49,314 nt of DNA from an uncultured Mucilaginibacter sp. GTDB taxonomy: Bacteria; Bacteroidota; Bacteroidia; Sphingobacteriales; Sphingobacteriaceae. Of this stretch, positions 19,836 to 27,651 are shown one piece after another; within the stretch, counting starts at the first letter, position 1; the number at the start of each line of letters is the position of its first letter. The stretch covers positions 1-49,314 of the forward strand of contig CAJYSL010000449.1 in the NCBI GenBank assembly GCA_913777515.1. Direction: 5' to 3'. A program made the position numbers and the translations under genes. The notes below the pieces were generated by a model, which worked only from the letters and a program-made list of their open reading frames with translations, had not been told where the DNA came from and did not search any database.

Positions 19836-22073
19836 ATGGCAGTTCATATTTTAGGTATACGGCATCATGGTCCGGGTTCGGCGCGCAACGTCAAGGCTTT
19901 TCTCGAAAACGTAAAGCCCGATATTGTATTGGTTGAAGGTCCGCCTGAGGCTGATGCGATGTTGCAATGGGTGGGTAACGAGGGGCTGAAGCCGCCGGTG
20001 GCCTTGTTATGCTATCAGCCTGATGCCCCGCAGCATTCGGTATTTTATCCCTTTGCCGATTTTTCGCCCGAGTGGCAGGCTATTTTATACGCCCGTACGC
20101 ATCAAATCCATGTACGCTTTATGGATTTACCAGCGGGTAATCAGATGCTCATCGAAAAGCATCCTACCTTACCACCGGAAGTATCTGCCGAAGAACCGGC
20201 AACCATCAGCCGGGAGGCGATTGCTGTTGAAGAGATTCGCAGAAACCCGATAAGCTACCTGGCGGATGCCGCGGGCTTTACCGACAGCGAAAACTGGTGG
20301 GAGCATACCTTTGAGTACCGTCTTAATAACGACGAGGTGTTTGATGCTGTTACCGAGGCTATGCAGGCCCTGCGCGAAAGCCTGCCCCAAAAAAATGAGC
20401 GCTTGGAGCAATTACGTGAGGCCTACATGCGCCGTACCATCCGCCAGGCCGAAAAAGAGATGTTTCATACCATTGCGGTTATTTGCGGGGCATGGCATGT
20501 ACCGGCGTTAAAAGCCAAAGTATCGCAAAAAGAAGATAATGAGTTGCTAAAAGGGCTGCCTAAAACCAAAACCGAATGCACCTGGATACCCTGGACATTT
20601 AACCGGTTGAGTTTTTACAGCGGCTATGGCGCGGGCATCAACTCGCCGGGCTGGTATAACCACGTATGGCATCACCCCAATGATGATGGTACCTTGTGGA
20701 TGGCTGGTGTAGCGCAGCTGTTCCGTAAACAGCAAATGGATACCTCGGTAGCACATATTATCGAGGCTGTTAGGCTGGCCGGTTCACTGGCTGCCCTGCG
20801 TGGTTTACCCAAGGCCGGTTTAGAAGAACTGAACGAGGCTACGCTAACCGTGCTTTGCAACGGCGAAAGCTTCTTGCTCAAACTGGTGCACGACGAGTTG
20901 ATTGTGGGTCACCAGATTGGCGAGGTGCCTACCGATATACCTAAACCGCCTCTGCAGCTGGATATCGAAAAGCATCAAAAAAAGCTCAGACTGCCCGCCA
21001 CGGCTGATTTTAAAGATTACACGCTCGACCTGCGCAAGGATACCGACCTGGAGCGCAGTATATTTTTGCACCGCCTGCGTTTGCTGGGCATCAACTGGGG
21101 CAAACCACAATATACCTCGGGCAAAGGCACCTTTAAAGAACAATGGCGCCTGCAATGGGATCCGGGCTTTTCGGTAGATATTGTAGAGCGTGGCAATCTG
21201 GGCAACACGGTGGCCGAGGCAGCCGGCAACAGCGTATTAAATACCGGCCGTGCAGCTACCGACTTAAAAACCGTAAGCCGGCTGCTCGAGCAAGCTATCC
21301 CGGCAGAACTGCCCGATGCTATTGATGAGTTGATTGATCGCTTAAACAACCTGGCGGCGGCATCGGCAGATGTGATGGAACTGATGGAGGTGATTCCCAA
21401 CCTCATCACGGTAGCACGTTATGGCAACGTGCGTAAGACGGATGCCGCCATGGTGCAGGGTATTATCGGCAGTATGGTTACCCGTATTTGCATTAGTTTG
21501 CCCAGTGCCTGCGTAGCTATTGATGAAGATGCCGCCAACCTTCTGCTCGAGTTGTTTTACCGCCTGAACGACGGGCTGAACCTGTTGCAGCAAACCGAAC
21601 TCACCACACAATGGCAGCAGGTGCTGCACATATTGGTAAATAATAAAAATACATCGCCCGTTATAAGCGGTTATAGTACCCGCTTGTTGCACGACAGCAA
21701 ACAACTCCTGTCCGACGAATTGGTGCAGCATTTTAGCTATGCCATGTCGTCTACAGCGGCACCGGCAACTGCGGCGGCCTGGCTGGAGGGTTTTTTGCGG
21801 GGCAGCGGCACCTTGCTGCTGCTCGACCAAAACCTTTGGCAACTGATTGATAGCTGGGTATCCAATTTAAGCGAAGATGCATTTATGCAGGTGCTGCCTT
21901 TATTGCGGCGAACCTTTGCCAATTTTTCGGCACCTGAGCGGCGAAAGCTGGGAGAGAAGGCCCGTTCGGGCGGCGCAAGCCAGCAACAGGCAATGGCAGA
22001 GGTAGGCTTTGATGCGGACAGGGCCAAAATGGGTCTGCCGGTAATTATGGAACTTTTAAGGATTAAACTGTAA
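19836..22073 (+). CDS. DUF5682 protein with TraB/TIKI-like N-terminal motifs
   Basis: A 745-residue cytoplasmic protein that I place in DUF5682. The N-terminus has HILGIRHHGPGSA (residues 4-16) and VEGPPEAD (33-40). A second histidine motif, VICGAWHVPAL with His221, follows. The order of an early GxxH motif, an acidic strand motif and a late GA-H-P-L motif resembles the TraB/ChaN/TIKI/EreA-like hydrolase fold, so this may be a metal-dependent hydrolase (my inference). The remaining 500 residues are helical and of unknown role. It sits between the MoxR ATPase and the vWA protein with 12-nt and 5-nt gaps. As the only clearly enzyme-like non-ATPase member it is the best candidate effector of this operon. 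Confidence 0.85.
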   Translation: MAVHILGIRHHGPGSARNVKAFLENVKPDIVLVEGPPEADAMLQWVGNEGLKPPVALLCYQPDAPQHSVFYPFADFSPEWQAILYARTHQIHVRFMDLPAGNQMLIEKHPTLPPEVSAEEPATISREAIAVEEIRRNPISYLADAAGFTDSENWWEHTFEYRLNNDEVFDAVTEAMQALRESLPQKNERLEQLREAYMRRTIRQAEKEMFHTIAVICGAWHVPALKAKVSQKEDNELLKGLPKTKTECTWIPWTFNRLSFYSGYGAGINSPGWYNHVWHHPNDDGTLWMAGVAQLFRKQQMDTSVAHIIEAVRLAGSLAALRGLPKAGLEELNEATLTVLCNGESFLLKLVHDELIVGHQIGEVPTDIPKPPLQLDIEKHQKKLRLPATADFKDYTLDLRKDTDLERSIFLHRLRLLGINWGKPQYTSGKGTFKEQWRLQWDPGFSVDIVERGNLGNTVAEAAGNSVLNTGRAATDLKTVSRLLEQAIPAELPDAIDELIDRLNNLAAASADVMELMEVIPNLITVARYGNVRKTDAAMVQGIIGSMVTRICISLPSACVAIDEDAANLLLELFYRLNDGLNLLQQTELTTQWQQVLHILVNNKNTSPVISGYSTRLLHDSKQLLSDELVQHFSYAMSSTAAPATAAAWLEGFLRGSGTLLLLDQNLWQLIDSWVSNLSEDAFMQVLPLLRRTFANFSAPERRKLGEKARSGGASQQQAMAEVGFDADRAKMGLPVIMELLRIKL

Positions 22074-22078
22074 ACCAC

Positions 22079-23224
22079 ATGGCAGAAACCGAATCACACC
22101 ACCTGCGCAAATGGCGCCTCATACTGGGCGGCCACCAACAGGAGGGTACGCAATATGAATTAAGCGAAGCCGACATCAGGGTAGACCGTACCCTGGAGGC
22201 TTTGTATGATAGCGACCGCCAGGGCGGCCTGGGTGCATCATCGCCTAATGTAAGCCGTTGGCTGGGCGATATCCGGACGTTTTTCCCGTCGAGCGTGGTG
22301 CAGGTAATGCAGCAGGATGCCTTAAAACGGCTTAACCTTACCCAGATGCTGTTTGAAAAAGAGATGCTGGAAACCGTGGAGCCGGACATGCATTTGGTAG
22401 CCACGCTCATGACGTTGAGCCGCGTCATCCCTGATAAAACCAAAGACACGGCACGGCAGTTGGTGCGCAGTGTGGTAGACGAATTGATGAAAAAACTGGC
22501 TGAGCCTACCCGGCAGGCCATTACGGGCAGCTTAAACCGCAGCATCCGCAATACCCGGCCGCGCCACAACGAAATTAATTGGGGGGCAACCATCCTCAAA
22601 AACCTGAAACATTACCAGCCCGAATACAAAACCATTATCCCCGAAACGCGGCTGGGTTACGGCCGTAAACGGTCGTCGCTTAAAGACGTGATTTTGTGCC
22701 TCGACCAAAGTGGGTCGATGGGTGCATCCGTGGTATACTCGGGTATATTTGGCAGCGTAATGGCATCTATCCCCGCGGTAAAAACCAAAATGGTGGTGTT
22801 TGATACTGCCGTGGCCGACCTGACCGATGAGTTATCCGACCCGGTAGACCTGCTTTTTGGCGTACAACTGGGCGGCGGTACGGACATTAACGCCGCGTTA
22901 ACGTACTGCCAGCAAATCGTTACCCGTCCGGCTGATACCGTGATGGTGCTGATTACCGATTTATACGAGGGCGGCAACGTTGTCGAAATGCGTAAGCGTA
23001 TGGTTGAGCTGGTTACTTCCGGCGTGCAACTGGTGGTACTGCTGGCGTTAAATGATGATGGCGCACCGTCATACGACCATCGCAACGCGCAGTTTCTGGC
23101 CGATTTGGGTGTACCTGTTTTTGCCTGTACGCCCGATAAGTTCCCGGACCTGATGGCCGCTGCTCTGACCAAGCAGGATATTGCCTTATGGGCCGCTAAA
23201 GAAGAGCTGGTGATAAAAAAGTAG
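22079..23224 (+). CDS. vWA-domain protein, MoxR partner
   Basis: A 381-residue protein with a helical N-terminal half and a C-terminal von Willebrand A domain (about 200-370). The metal-ion-dependent adhesion site is intact: DQSGS at 209-213, a threonine in GGGTDINAAL, and the aspartate in VLITDLYEGG. It resembles the CoxE-like vWA proteins that pair with MoxR ATPases. It starts 5 nt after DUF5682 and ends the five-gene operon. Likely role: adaptor that couples ATPase action to a target. No signal peptide or membrane helix. Confidence 0.92.
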   Translation: MAETESHHLRKWRLILGGHQQEGTQYELSEADIRVDRTLEALYDSDRQGGLGASSPNVSRWLGDIRTFFPSSVVQVMQQDALKRLNLTQMLFEKEMLETVEPDMHLVATLMTLSRVIPDKTKDTARQLVRSVVDELMKKLAEPTRQAITGSLNRSIRNTRPRHNEINWGATILKNLKHYQPEYKTIIPETRLGYGRKRSSLKDVILCLDQSGSMGASVVYSGIFGSVMASIPAVKTKMVVFDTAVADLTDELSDPVDLLFGVQLGGGTDINAALTYCQQIVTRPADTVMVLITDLYEGGNVVEMRKRMVELVTSGVQLVVLLALNDDGAPSYDHRNAQFLADLGVPVFACTPDKFPDLMAAALTKQDIALWAAKEELVIKK

Positions 23225-23255
23225 TTATCCGACAGTACTTTACTGGTTTAATCGC

Positions 23256-23263
23256 TACATTTG
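23256..23263 (+). promoter_or_regulatory. Candidate -7 promoter element for the RNA ligase/HD-Pnk pair
   Basis: TACATTTG matches the Bacteroidota -7 consensus TAnnTTTG exactly and lies in the 166-nt gap between the vWA gene and the ligase start. I see no clear TTTG at -33, so strength is uncertain. It would allow the ligase/HD-Pnk pair to be transcribed separately from the operon before it. Confidence 0.45.
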
Positions 23264-23390
23264 CAGCAACAAATCGTTTTAAAGCCTTGCGTCATGTAAT
23301 TGCCTGCACATACTAAAATTTAGTAATCTTCTCCGCACCCTGATGGAGAGGAAAGGCAATTCTTATTTCTATTTATTTAATGACGACAAC

Positions 23391-24098
23391 ATGGCTATTA
23401 CTCAAAAATATGGTCGTACGTATCATTATCCGTTTTTGCCAGGCACAACCAGCGACGACAGGGTACAGCACGACTACTGGGCACATCTGCAAAAGATACC
23501 GACCCTTATACATACCGAAAAACTGGATGGCGAAAACAACTGCCTGAGCAGGCACGGGGTGTTTGCCCGTTCGCACGCTGCACCTACCGTTTCGCCCTGG
23601 ACCGAAAGTTTACGCCGTTTCTGGCAACTCATCAAACACGATTTGGGTTCGCTGGAAATATTTCTGGAAAACTTATACGCGGTGCATTCTATCGAATACC
23701 GGCACCTGCAGAATCATTTTTATGTGTTTGCTATACGCGAGCACGACCGCTGGCTAAGCTGGGAAGAAACCCAATTTTACGCCGCGATGCTTGATTTGCC
23801 AACGGTGCCGGTACTGAAAATAACAAACACACCGGCCGATTGCTATACGTTCGAAAAAGACATAAAGGAGATGGCATCTGGTCGAGGACTATTGCAGCCG
23901 CATGATGCTTTTTCCGGTGAACCGGCAACGATGGAAGGTATTGTAACCCGCAATGCAGATGGTTATACCACCGACGAATTTTCGAACAATGTTTTTAAAT
24001 ACGTGCGCAAAGGGCATGTAAAAACTGATGAGCACTGGACGCGCAATTGGCGCCGGGCCAAATTATTAAACGAAGGAGGTCACCATGTGGCAGTTTAG
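23391..24098 (+). CDS. ATP-dependent RNA ligase family protein
   Basis: A 235-residue nucleotidyltransferase-fold ligase. Motif I is EKLDGEN, with Lys44 as the predicted adenylated residue. Further motifs are FYVFAIRE (IIIa-like), MEGIVTR (IV) and VFKYVRKGH (V), in the usual order. The length fits small Rnl-type ligases that lack large accessory domains. ATG 23391 (MAITQKYGRTYHYPF) is preferred; an upstream ATG at 23343 would add 16 residues. Its last 14 nt overlap the HD-Pnk gene. It would seal 3'-OH/5'-phosphate ends prepared by HD-Pnk, so together they form a complete heal-and-seal repair pathway. RNA rather than DNA as substrate is inferred from the family. Confidence 0.9.
   Translation: MAITQKYGRTYHYPFLPGTTSDDRVQHDYWAHLQKIPTLIHTEKLDGENNCLSRHGVFARSHAAPTVSPWTESLRRFWQLIKHDLGSLEIFLENLYAVHSIEYRHLQNHFYVFAIREHDRWLSWEETQFYAAMLDLPTVPVLKITNTPADCYTFEKDIKEMASGRGLLQPHDAFSGEPATMEGIVTRNADGYTTDEFSNNVFKYVRKGHVKTDEHWTRNWRRAKLLNEGGHHVAV
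24073..24080 (+). promoter_or_regulatory. Near-perfect Shine-Dalgarno before HD-Pnk
   Basis: AAGGAGGT lies 4 nt before ATG 24085, inside the end of the ligase gene. Strong Shine-Dalgarno sequences are unusual in Bacteroidota, so this probably supports coupled re-initiation of HD-Pnk. Confidence 0.6.
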
Positions 24099-25191
24099 CG
24101 ATAACAAAGACTGGACTTACCTGGAAAGCCGTTTTGACTGGGTAAAGCGGATGAATGATGTGCCGCAAGACCCCATTTACCATGCCGAGGGTAATGTGGC
24201 TACTCATACCCGTATGGTGCTGGATGCACTGGCAACACAACCGGCTTACCTATTATTAACGCCGCAGCAAAAGGAGATTTTATGGACTGCTGCCTTGCTG
24301 CACGATGTAGAAAAGTACAGCACCACCGTTACCGAAATCGATGGGCGCATCACTTCAAAAGGTCATGCTAAAAAAGGCGCTTTAAAAGCAAGGCAAGTGA
24401 TTTACCGGGAGATACCTGCGCCTTTTGCCATCAGGGAGCAGGTGGTTGGCTTGGTTAGGTATCACGGTCTGCCGCTTTGGGTGTTTGATAAGCCCGACCC
24501 GGTAAAGGCTGTAATTACAGCCGGCATGGAGGTAAATACGGCCTGGCTGGCCCTGCTGGCCCGTGCCGATGTGCTGGGCCGTACCTGCGCCGACCAGGCC
24601 GAAATGCTGTATAAAATTGATTGCTTTGAGGCGCTTTGCCAAGAGCAGCAATGCTGGGGCGCAGCACGAACGTTTGCTACCGATGAAGCCAAAATGTATT
24701 ACCTGCAACACGAGGAAAATTACCCTGATTACATTCCTTTTGAGGAGCCTAAGGCGGAGGTAATTATGATGAGCGGGCTGCCTGGTGCCGGAAAGGATAG
24801 TTATGTTTGGCGGAATTACCGCGACCTGCCCGTGGTTTCGTTAGATGACATCCGGGTGCAAAAAGGTATTGCCCCAACAGATAAATCGGGCAATGGCCGC
24901 GTGATACAGGAAGCCAAAGAATTGGCCCGTAGCTACCTGCGTAAAAAGCAGCCCTTCGTTTGGAACGCCACCAACATTACCCGCCAGATGCGGATGCAAC
25001 TGGCAGAGTTATTTATGACGTATAAAATGAAAGTGAAAATCATTTACATCGAAGTGCCCTATACACAACTGATGCACCAAAACAGTAACCGCGAAGCGGT
25101 AGTACCCGGCATGGCGATAGAAAGGATGATTGACAAGCTCGAGATTCCTGCGCCCTGGGAAGCGCATACCGTTGAATATTTGGTTCAGTAA
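24085..25191 (+). CDS. HD-Pnk: HD phosphoesterase fused to 5'-OH polynucleotide kinase
   Basis: A 368-residue bifunctional RNA/DNA end-healing enzyme. The N-terminal HD domain (about 20-200) has His33, His41 and the His73-Asp74 pair in LLHDVEKY, and removes 2',3'-cyclic or 3' phosphates. The C-terminal P-loop kinase (about 222-368) has Walker A GLPGAGKD (231-238) and SLDDIR, where Asp254 and Arg257 match the DxxR pattern of T4-type polynucleotide kinases; it phosphorylates 5'-OH ends. This architecture matches Runella slithyformis HD-Pnk, which is known to occur in operons with an ATP-dependent ligase, as here (14-nt overlap). A terminator follows immediately. Confidence 0.92.
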   Translation: MWQFSDNKDWTYLESRFDWVKRMNDVPQDPIYHAEGNVATHTRMVLDALATQPAYLLLTPQQKEILWTAALLHDVEKYSTTVTEIDGRITSKGHAKKGALKARQVIYREIPAPFAIREQVVGLVRYHGLPLWVFDKPDPVKAVITAGMEVNTAWLALLARADVLGRTCADQAEMLYKIDCFEALCQEQQCWGAARTFATDEAKMYYLQHEENYPDYIPFEEPKAEVIMMSGLPGAGKDSYVWRNYRDLPVVSLDDIRVQKGIAPTDKSGNGRVIQEAKELARSYLRKKQPFVWNATNITRQMRMQLAELFMTYKMKVKIIYIEVPYTQLMHQNSNREAVVPGMAIERMIDKLEIPAPWEAHTVEYLVQ

Positions 25192-25198
25192 CATTTTT

Positions 25199-25233
25199 AA
25201 AACCCTCCTGCAGATGTATGGAGGGTTTTTTTT
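25199..25233 (+). terminator. Intrinsic terminator after HD-Pnk
   Basis: A 10-bp stem, AAAACCCTCC (25199-25208) with GGAGGGTTTT (25220-25229), has an 11-nt loop and a T8 run (25226-25233). It ends the RNA-repair block cleanly. Confidence 0.93.
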
Positions 25234-25341
25234 ATTGGTTAGATGCAGTAATAATATAAGGGTAAGCAACATCAAAATTTTATCGTCAAATAAGCAGTTG
25301 GTAGAAGTGTAGGCAATCCATCTCAAAAAAAATAAAATTTC

Positions 25342-25370
25342 TGTAACGATTGTTGAAACGTTCGGGCGTT
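25342..25370 (+). promoter_or_regulatory. Candidate autoregulated ECF promoter
   Basis: TGTAAC (25342-25347) and CGTT (25367-25370) are 19 nt apart and lie 49 nt before the ECF sigma start. This resembles the GTAAC-type -35 and CGT-type -10 seen upstream of many self-regulated ECF sigma genes in Bacteroidota. Not verified by any alignment. Confidence 0.35.
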
Positions 25371-25418
25371 TGCTGCGACAGTATATTAGCTGACCAGAAA
25401 AAAGGTTTTAGAAAACAC

Positions 25419-25961
25419 ATGAGTACGCCGCAAAATTTGATAGCCAGGTGCCAACAGGGGGATACCCATGCCTATACCCGGCTATACGAGCAGCATGCCC
25501 GAAATGTGTACAATGCCATTTGCAGGTACATAGACCACACCGGCGAGGCCGAGGATTTGTTGCAGGAAACCTTTGTGGAAGCCTACCACGCCATTGGCAA
25601 ACTGCAGGATGCCGAACGCTTCGGCCCGTGGGTTAAGCGGATTGGTATTAACAAAGCCATCAGTTCGTTACGCCGCAGGCGGTTGAAGCTTACCGAATTG
25701 GATACCGATCATACGGTAATGGTAGAGGAGGCGACTGTTGATGAAGAAGATTTTGAGTACACCATGAGCCGGGTTAACCAGGCCATTGCCGAATTGCCGT
25801 TAGTGTATCGCACGGTGTTTCAGTTGCATGCGGTAGAGCACATTCCGCTGGTCGAAATTGCTGAGTTGCTGGGCATGGCCGCCAGTACGGCGCGGGTACA
25901 ATATTTAAGGGCCAGAACCAAAATACTGGATATGTTAAAGGAGGGATTGTATGAAAGGTAA
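25419..25961 (+). CDS. ECF RNA polymerase sigma factor (RpoE-like)
   Basis: A 180-residue ECF sigma. Region 2 is at about 20-88, with EAEDLLQETFVEAY. Region 4 is at about 120-170, with VEHIPLVEIAELLGMAASTARVQYLRARTK. It differs from the FecI-type factors at the window ends by its RpoE-like sequence and its partner. ATG 25419 (MSTPQNLIARCQ) is chosen; the upstream TTG at 25350 gives an atypical N-terminus and lies inside the candidate promoter. It overlaps the following membrane protein by 11 nt, the usual arrangement of sigma and anti-sigma. Probable role: envelope or surface stress response controlling the downstream DUF4097-like genes. Confidence 0.93.
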   Translation: MSTPQNLIARCQQGDTHAYTRLYEQHARNVYNAICRYIDHTGEAEDLLQETFVEAYHAIGKLQDAERFGPWVKRIGINKAISSLRRRRLKLTELDTDHTVMVEEATVDEEDFEYTMSRVNQAIAELPLVYRTVFQLHAVEHIPLVEIAELLGMAASTARVQYLRARTKILDMLKEGLYER

Positions 25962-26805
25962 GTTAGAAAAATTTATAGACGAACATAGCGACGAATTAAA
26001 TCACCGCGTACCCGACCCGGCGATACTGGACCGTATCATGCAGCAAATTAAACAGCCTGAGGTGGTAGAAAGCAGACCAGTGCCTAAAACCGGTATCGTA
26101 GTGTCGTTCCGGGCGATGCGCTGGCTGGCAGCAGCATGTGTGTTGATGGTTGCGGTTGCTATTTTATGGAAAGTACAGCAAAAACCGGAGGATAAGCCGC
26201 AGGAATTCACCAAAACCACGCTGAAAAAACTGCAAGATACGGCCGTTGCAAAAACAGAACAAACCCCTGCCGAGATGCTGGCCCAAAACCAGCCATCGGC
26301 AAAACCACACACCTTTGACCAGGTGGACCAGGACATGGCCATCAGGAAAAAACAGGTTGGCTCGCAGTTGCGTAAGCCGACAGGGATGCAGATAAAGCAG
26401 GTACTGCTTGAAAAACTGGAAAACCGGGAATCGCCGGCCAGCCGTATTGCTGCACTTTCGCGGATGGACCGAGGCAGCGCCGTGAGCCGCGACGTGGTAG
26501 ACGTGCTGGTTAAAACCCTCAACACCGACCCTAACTCGAACGTGCGGCTGGCAGCTATGGACGGTTTAGCCAAATTTTACCGCGAAACCTACGTAAGGAA
26601 ACAACTCGTGAGCTCGCTCAAAAAGCAGCAGGACCCGGTGGTGCAAATTGCGCTGATCAGCCTGTTAACCAAAATGCGCGAGTCGGCCATACTCACCCAA
26701 CTTGAAACCTTAGTTAAGCAAGACAGTACGATTGATGCAGTTAAAGAATCAGCCTATAACGGCATCTTCGAGCTTCGCAGTGCATCCGGCAGTCACCAAC
26801 TATAA
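25951..26805 (+). CDS. Membrane-anchored HEAT-repeat protein, probable anti-sigma factor
   Basis: A 284-residue protein with a short cytoplasmic N-terminus (MKGKLEKFIDEHSDELNHRVPDP), one membrane helix (about 55-73, MRWLAAACVLMVAVAILW) and a periplasmic part with HEAT-like repeats (about 140-275). Position, overlap with the ECF gene and topology argue for an anti-sigma factor. It has no FecR domain and no zinc-binding HxxxCxxC motif, so it is not a standard ZAS or FecR type. A GGAGG-like sequence precedes the ATG inside the sigma gene, supporting coupled translation. The HEAT repeats may sense a periplasmic protein ligand. The anti-sigma role is inferred from context. Confidence 0.82.
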   Translation: MKGKLEKFIDEHSDELNHRVPDPAILDRIMQQIKQPEVVESRPVPKTGIVVSFRAMRWLAAACVLMVAVAILWKVQQKPEDKPQEFTKTTLKKLQDTAVAKTEQTPAEMLAQNQPSAKPHTFDQVDQDMAIRKKQVGSQLRKPTGMQIKQVLLEKLENRESPASRIAALSRMDRGSAVSRDVVDVLVKTLNTDPNSNVRLAAMDGLAKFYRETYVRKQLVSSLKKQQDPVVQIALISLLTKMRESAILTQLETLVKQDSTIDAVKESAYNGIFELRSASGSHQL

Positions 26806-26856
26806 CAAGAGCAATCAAGTTGAAATCGTAAATCATTAAAAACATATTTATACAGC

Positions 26857-27624
26857 ATGAAAAAGCAAATATTTGTCCTGCTCATCGGAGCGCTACTAAC
26901 GGGGCATGCTTACGCCCAGGAGTACAAAGTCGCCAAAAGCACCGGCCGACTGGTGATTAAAGTACCATCTGTTAGCGTAGAGGGCTATGACGGTAAAGAG
27001 GTTATTTTCTCCAGCCAAAACAAACAGCTGGCCGACGAGCGGGCCGCCGGGTTAATGCTATTGAGTGGTTCCGGCTTAAAAGACAATACTGGCATGGGAC
27101 TAAGCACCACCGAAAAAGGCAGTGACCTGGAGGTAGCCGCCGTTGACCCCGGCATGGGCAACGTAACCATCAAGGTACCTAAAGGTGTGGCCATATCTTA
27201 CAGCTGGCAGGATTTATACCATTCGGGCAAAGCCACCTTTAAAAATATTCAAAAAGAAATTGATATATCCTCTAAAAATAACGCAGTCGAATTGGATGAG
27301 GTGAGTGGTCCGGTAAGCATCAACACGCTGTATGCATCGATAAAGGCCCGTTTTACCAATAAGGTTACCGGCCCCATCACTATTGCCTCGATATATTCTA
27401 CCGTTGACGTATCTGTTCCGTTGGCCACTAAAGCCAATTTGAAGCTGAATACCACCTACGGTAAAGTATTTGCCGGTTCTGATATGAAAATCGACTTGAA
27501 AAAACGTTCGGACGACGAAATGGTGGAGTACACCGGCCACATTGACGGTACCCTGAACGGTGGCGGTTCCGATATCAGCCTTAGCTCTACCTACGGCAAG
27601 GTTTACCTGCGCAAAACGATGTAA
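26857..27624 (+). CDS. Exported DUF4097-like beta-repeat protein
   Basis: A 255-residue exported protein with a Sec signal (1-20, ending AYAQ). The body is a right-handed beta-repeat with recurring turns such as VSINTLYASIKARF, ITIASIYSTVDVSVP and LKLNTTYGKVFAGS, typical of the DUF4097/putative adhesin family. It has no enzyme motif. It lies 51 nt after the HEAT-repeat anti-sigma gene and is followed by a second family member. These proteins often sit under ECF control in Bacteroidota; their role at the surface is unknown. Confidence 0.85.
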   Translation: MKKQIFVLLIGALLTGHAYAQEYKVAKSTGRLVIKVPSVSVEGYDGKEVIFSSQNKQLADERAAGLMLLSGSGLKDNTGMGLSTTEKGSDLEVAAVDPGMGNVTIKVPKGVAISYSWQDLYHSGKATFKNIQKEIDISSKNNAVELDEVSGPVSINTLYASIKARFTNKVTGPITIASIYSTVDVSVPLATKANLKLNTTYGKVFAGSDMKIDLKKRSDDEMVEYTGHIDGTLNGGGSDISLSSTYGKVYLRKTM

Positions 27625-27651
27625 TCTCATCAACTACTAAACTTAATTTTT

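Noticed and set aside
22063-22599. 178-codon minus-strand frame inside the vWA gene
   Set aside because: Antisense shadow; the plus strand carries clear vWA homology.
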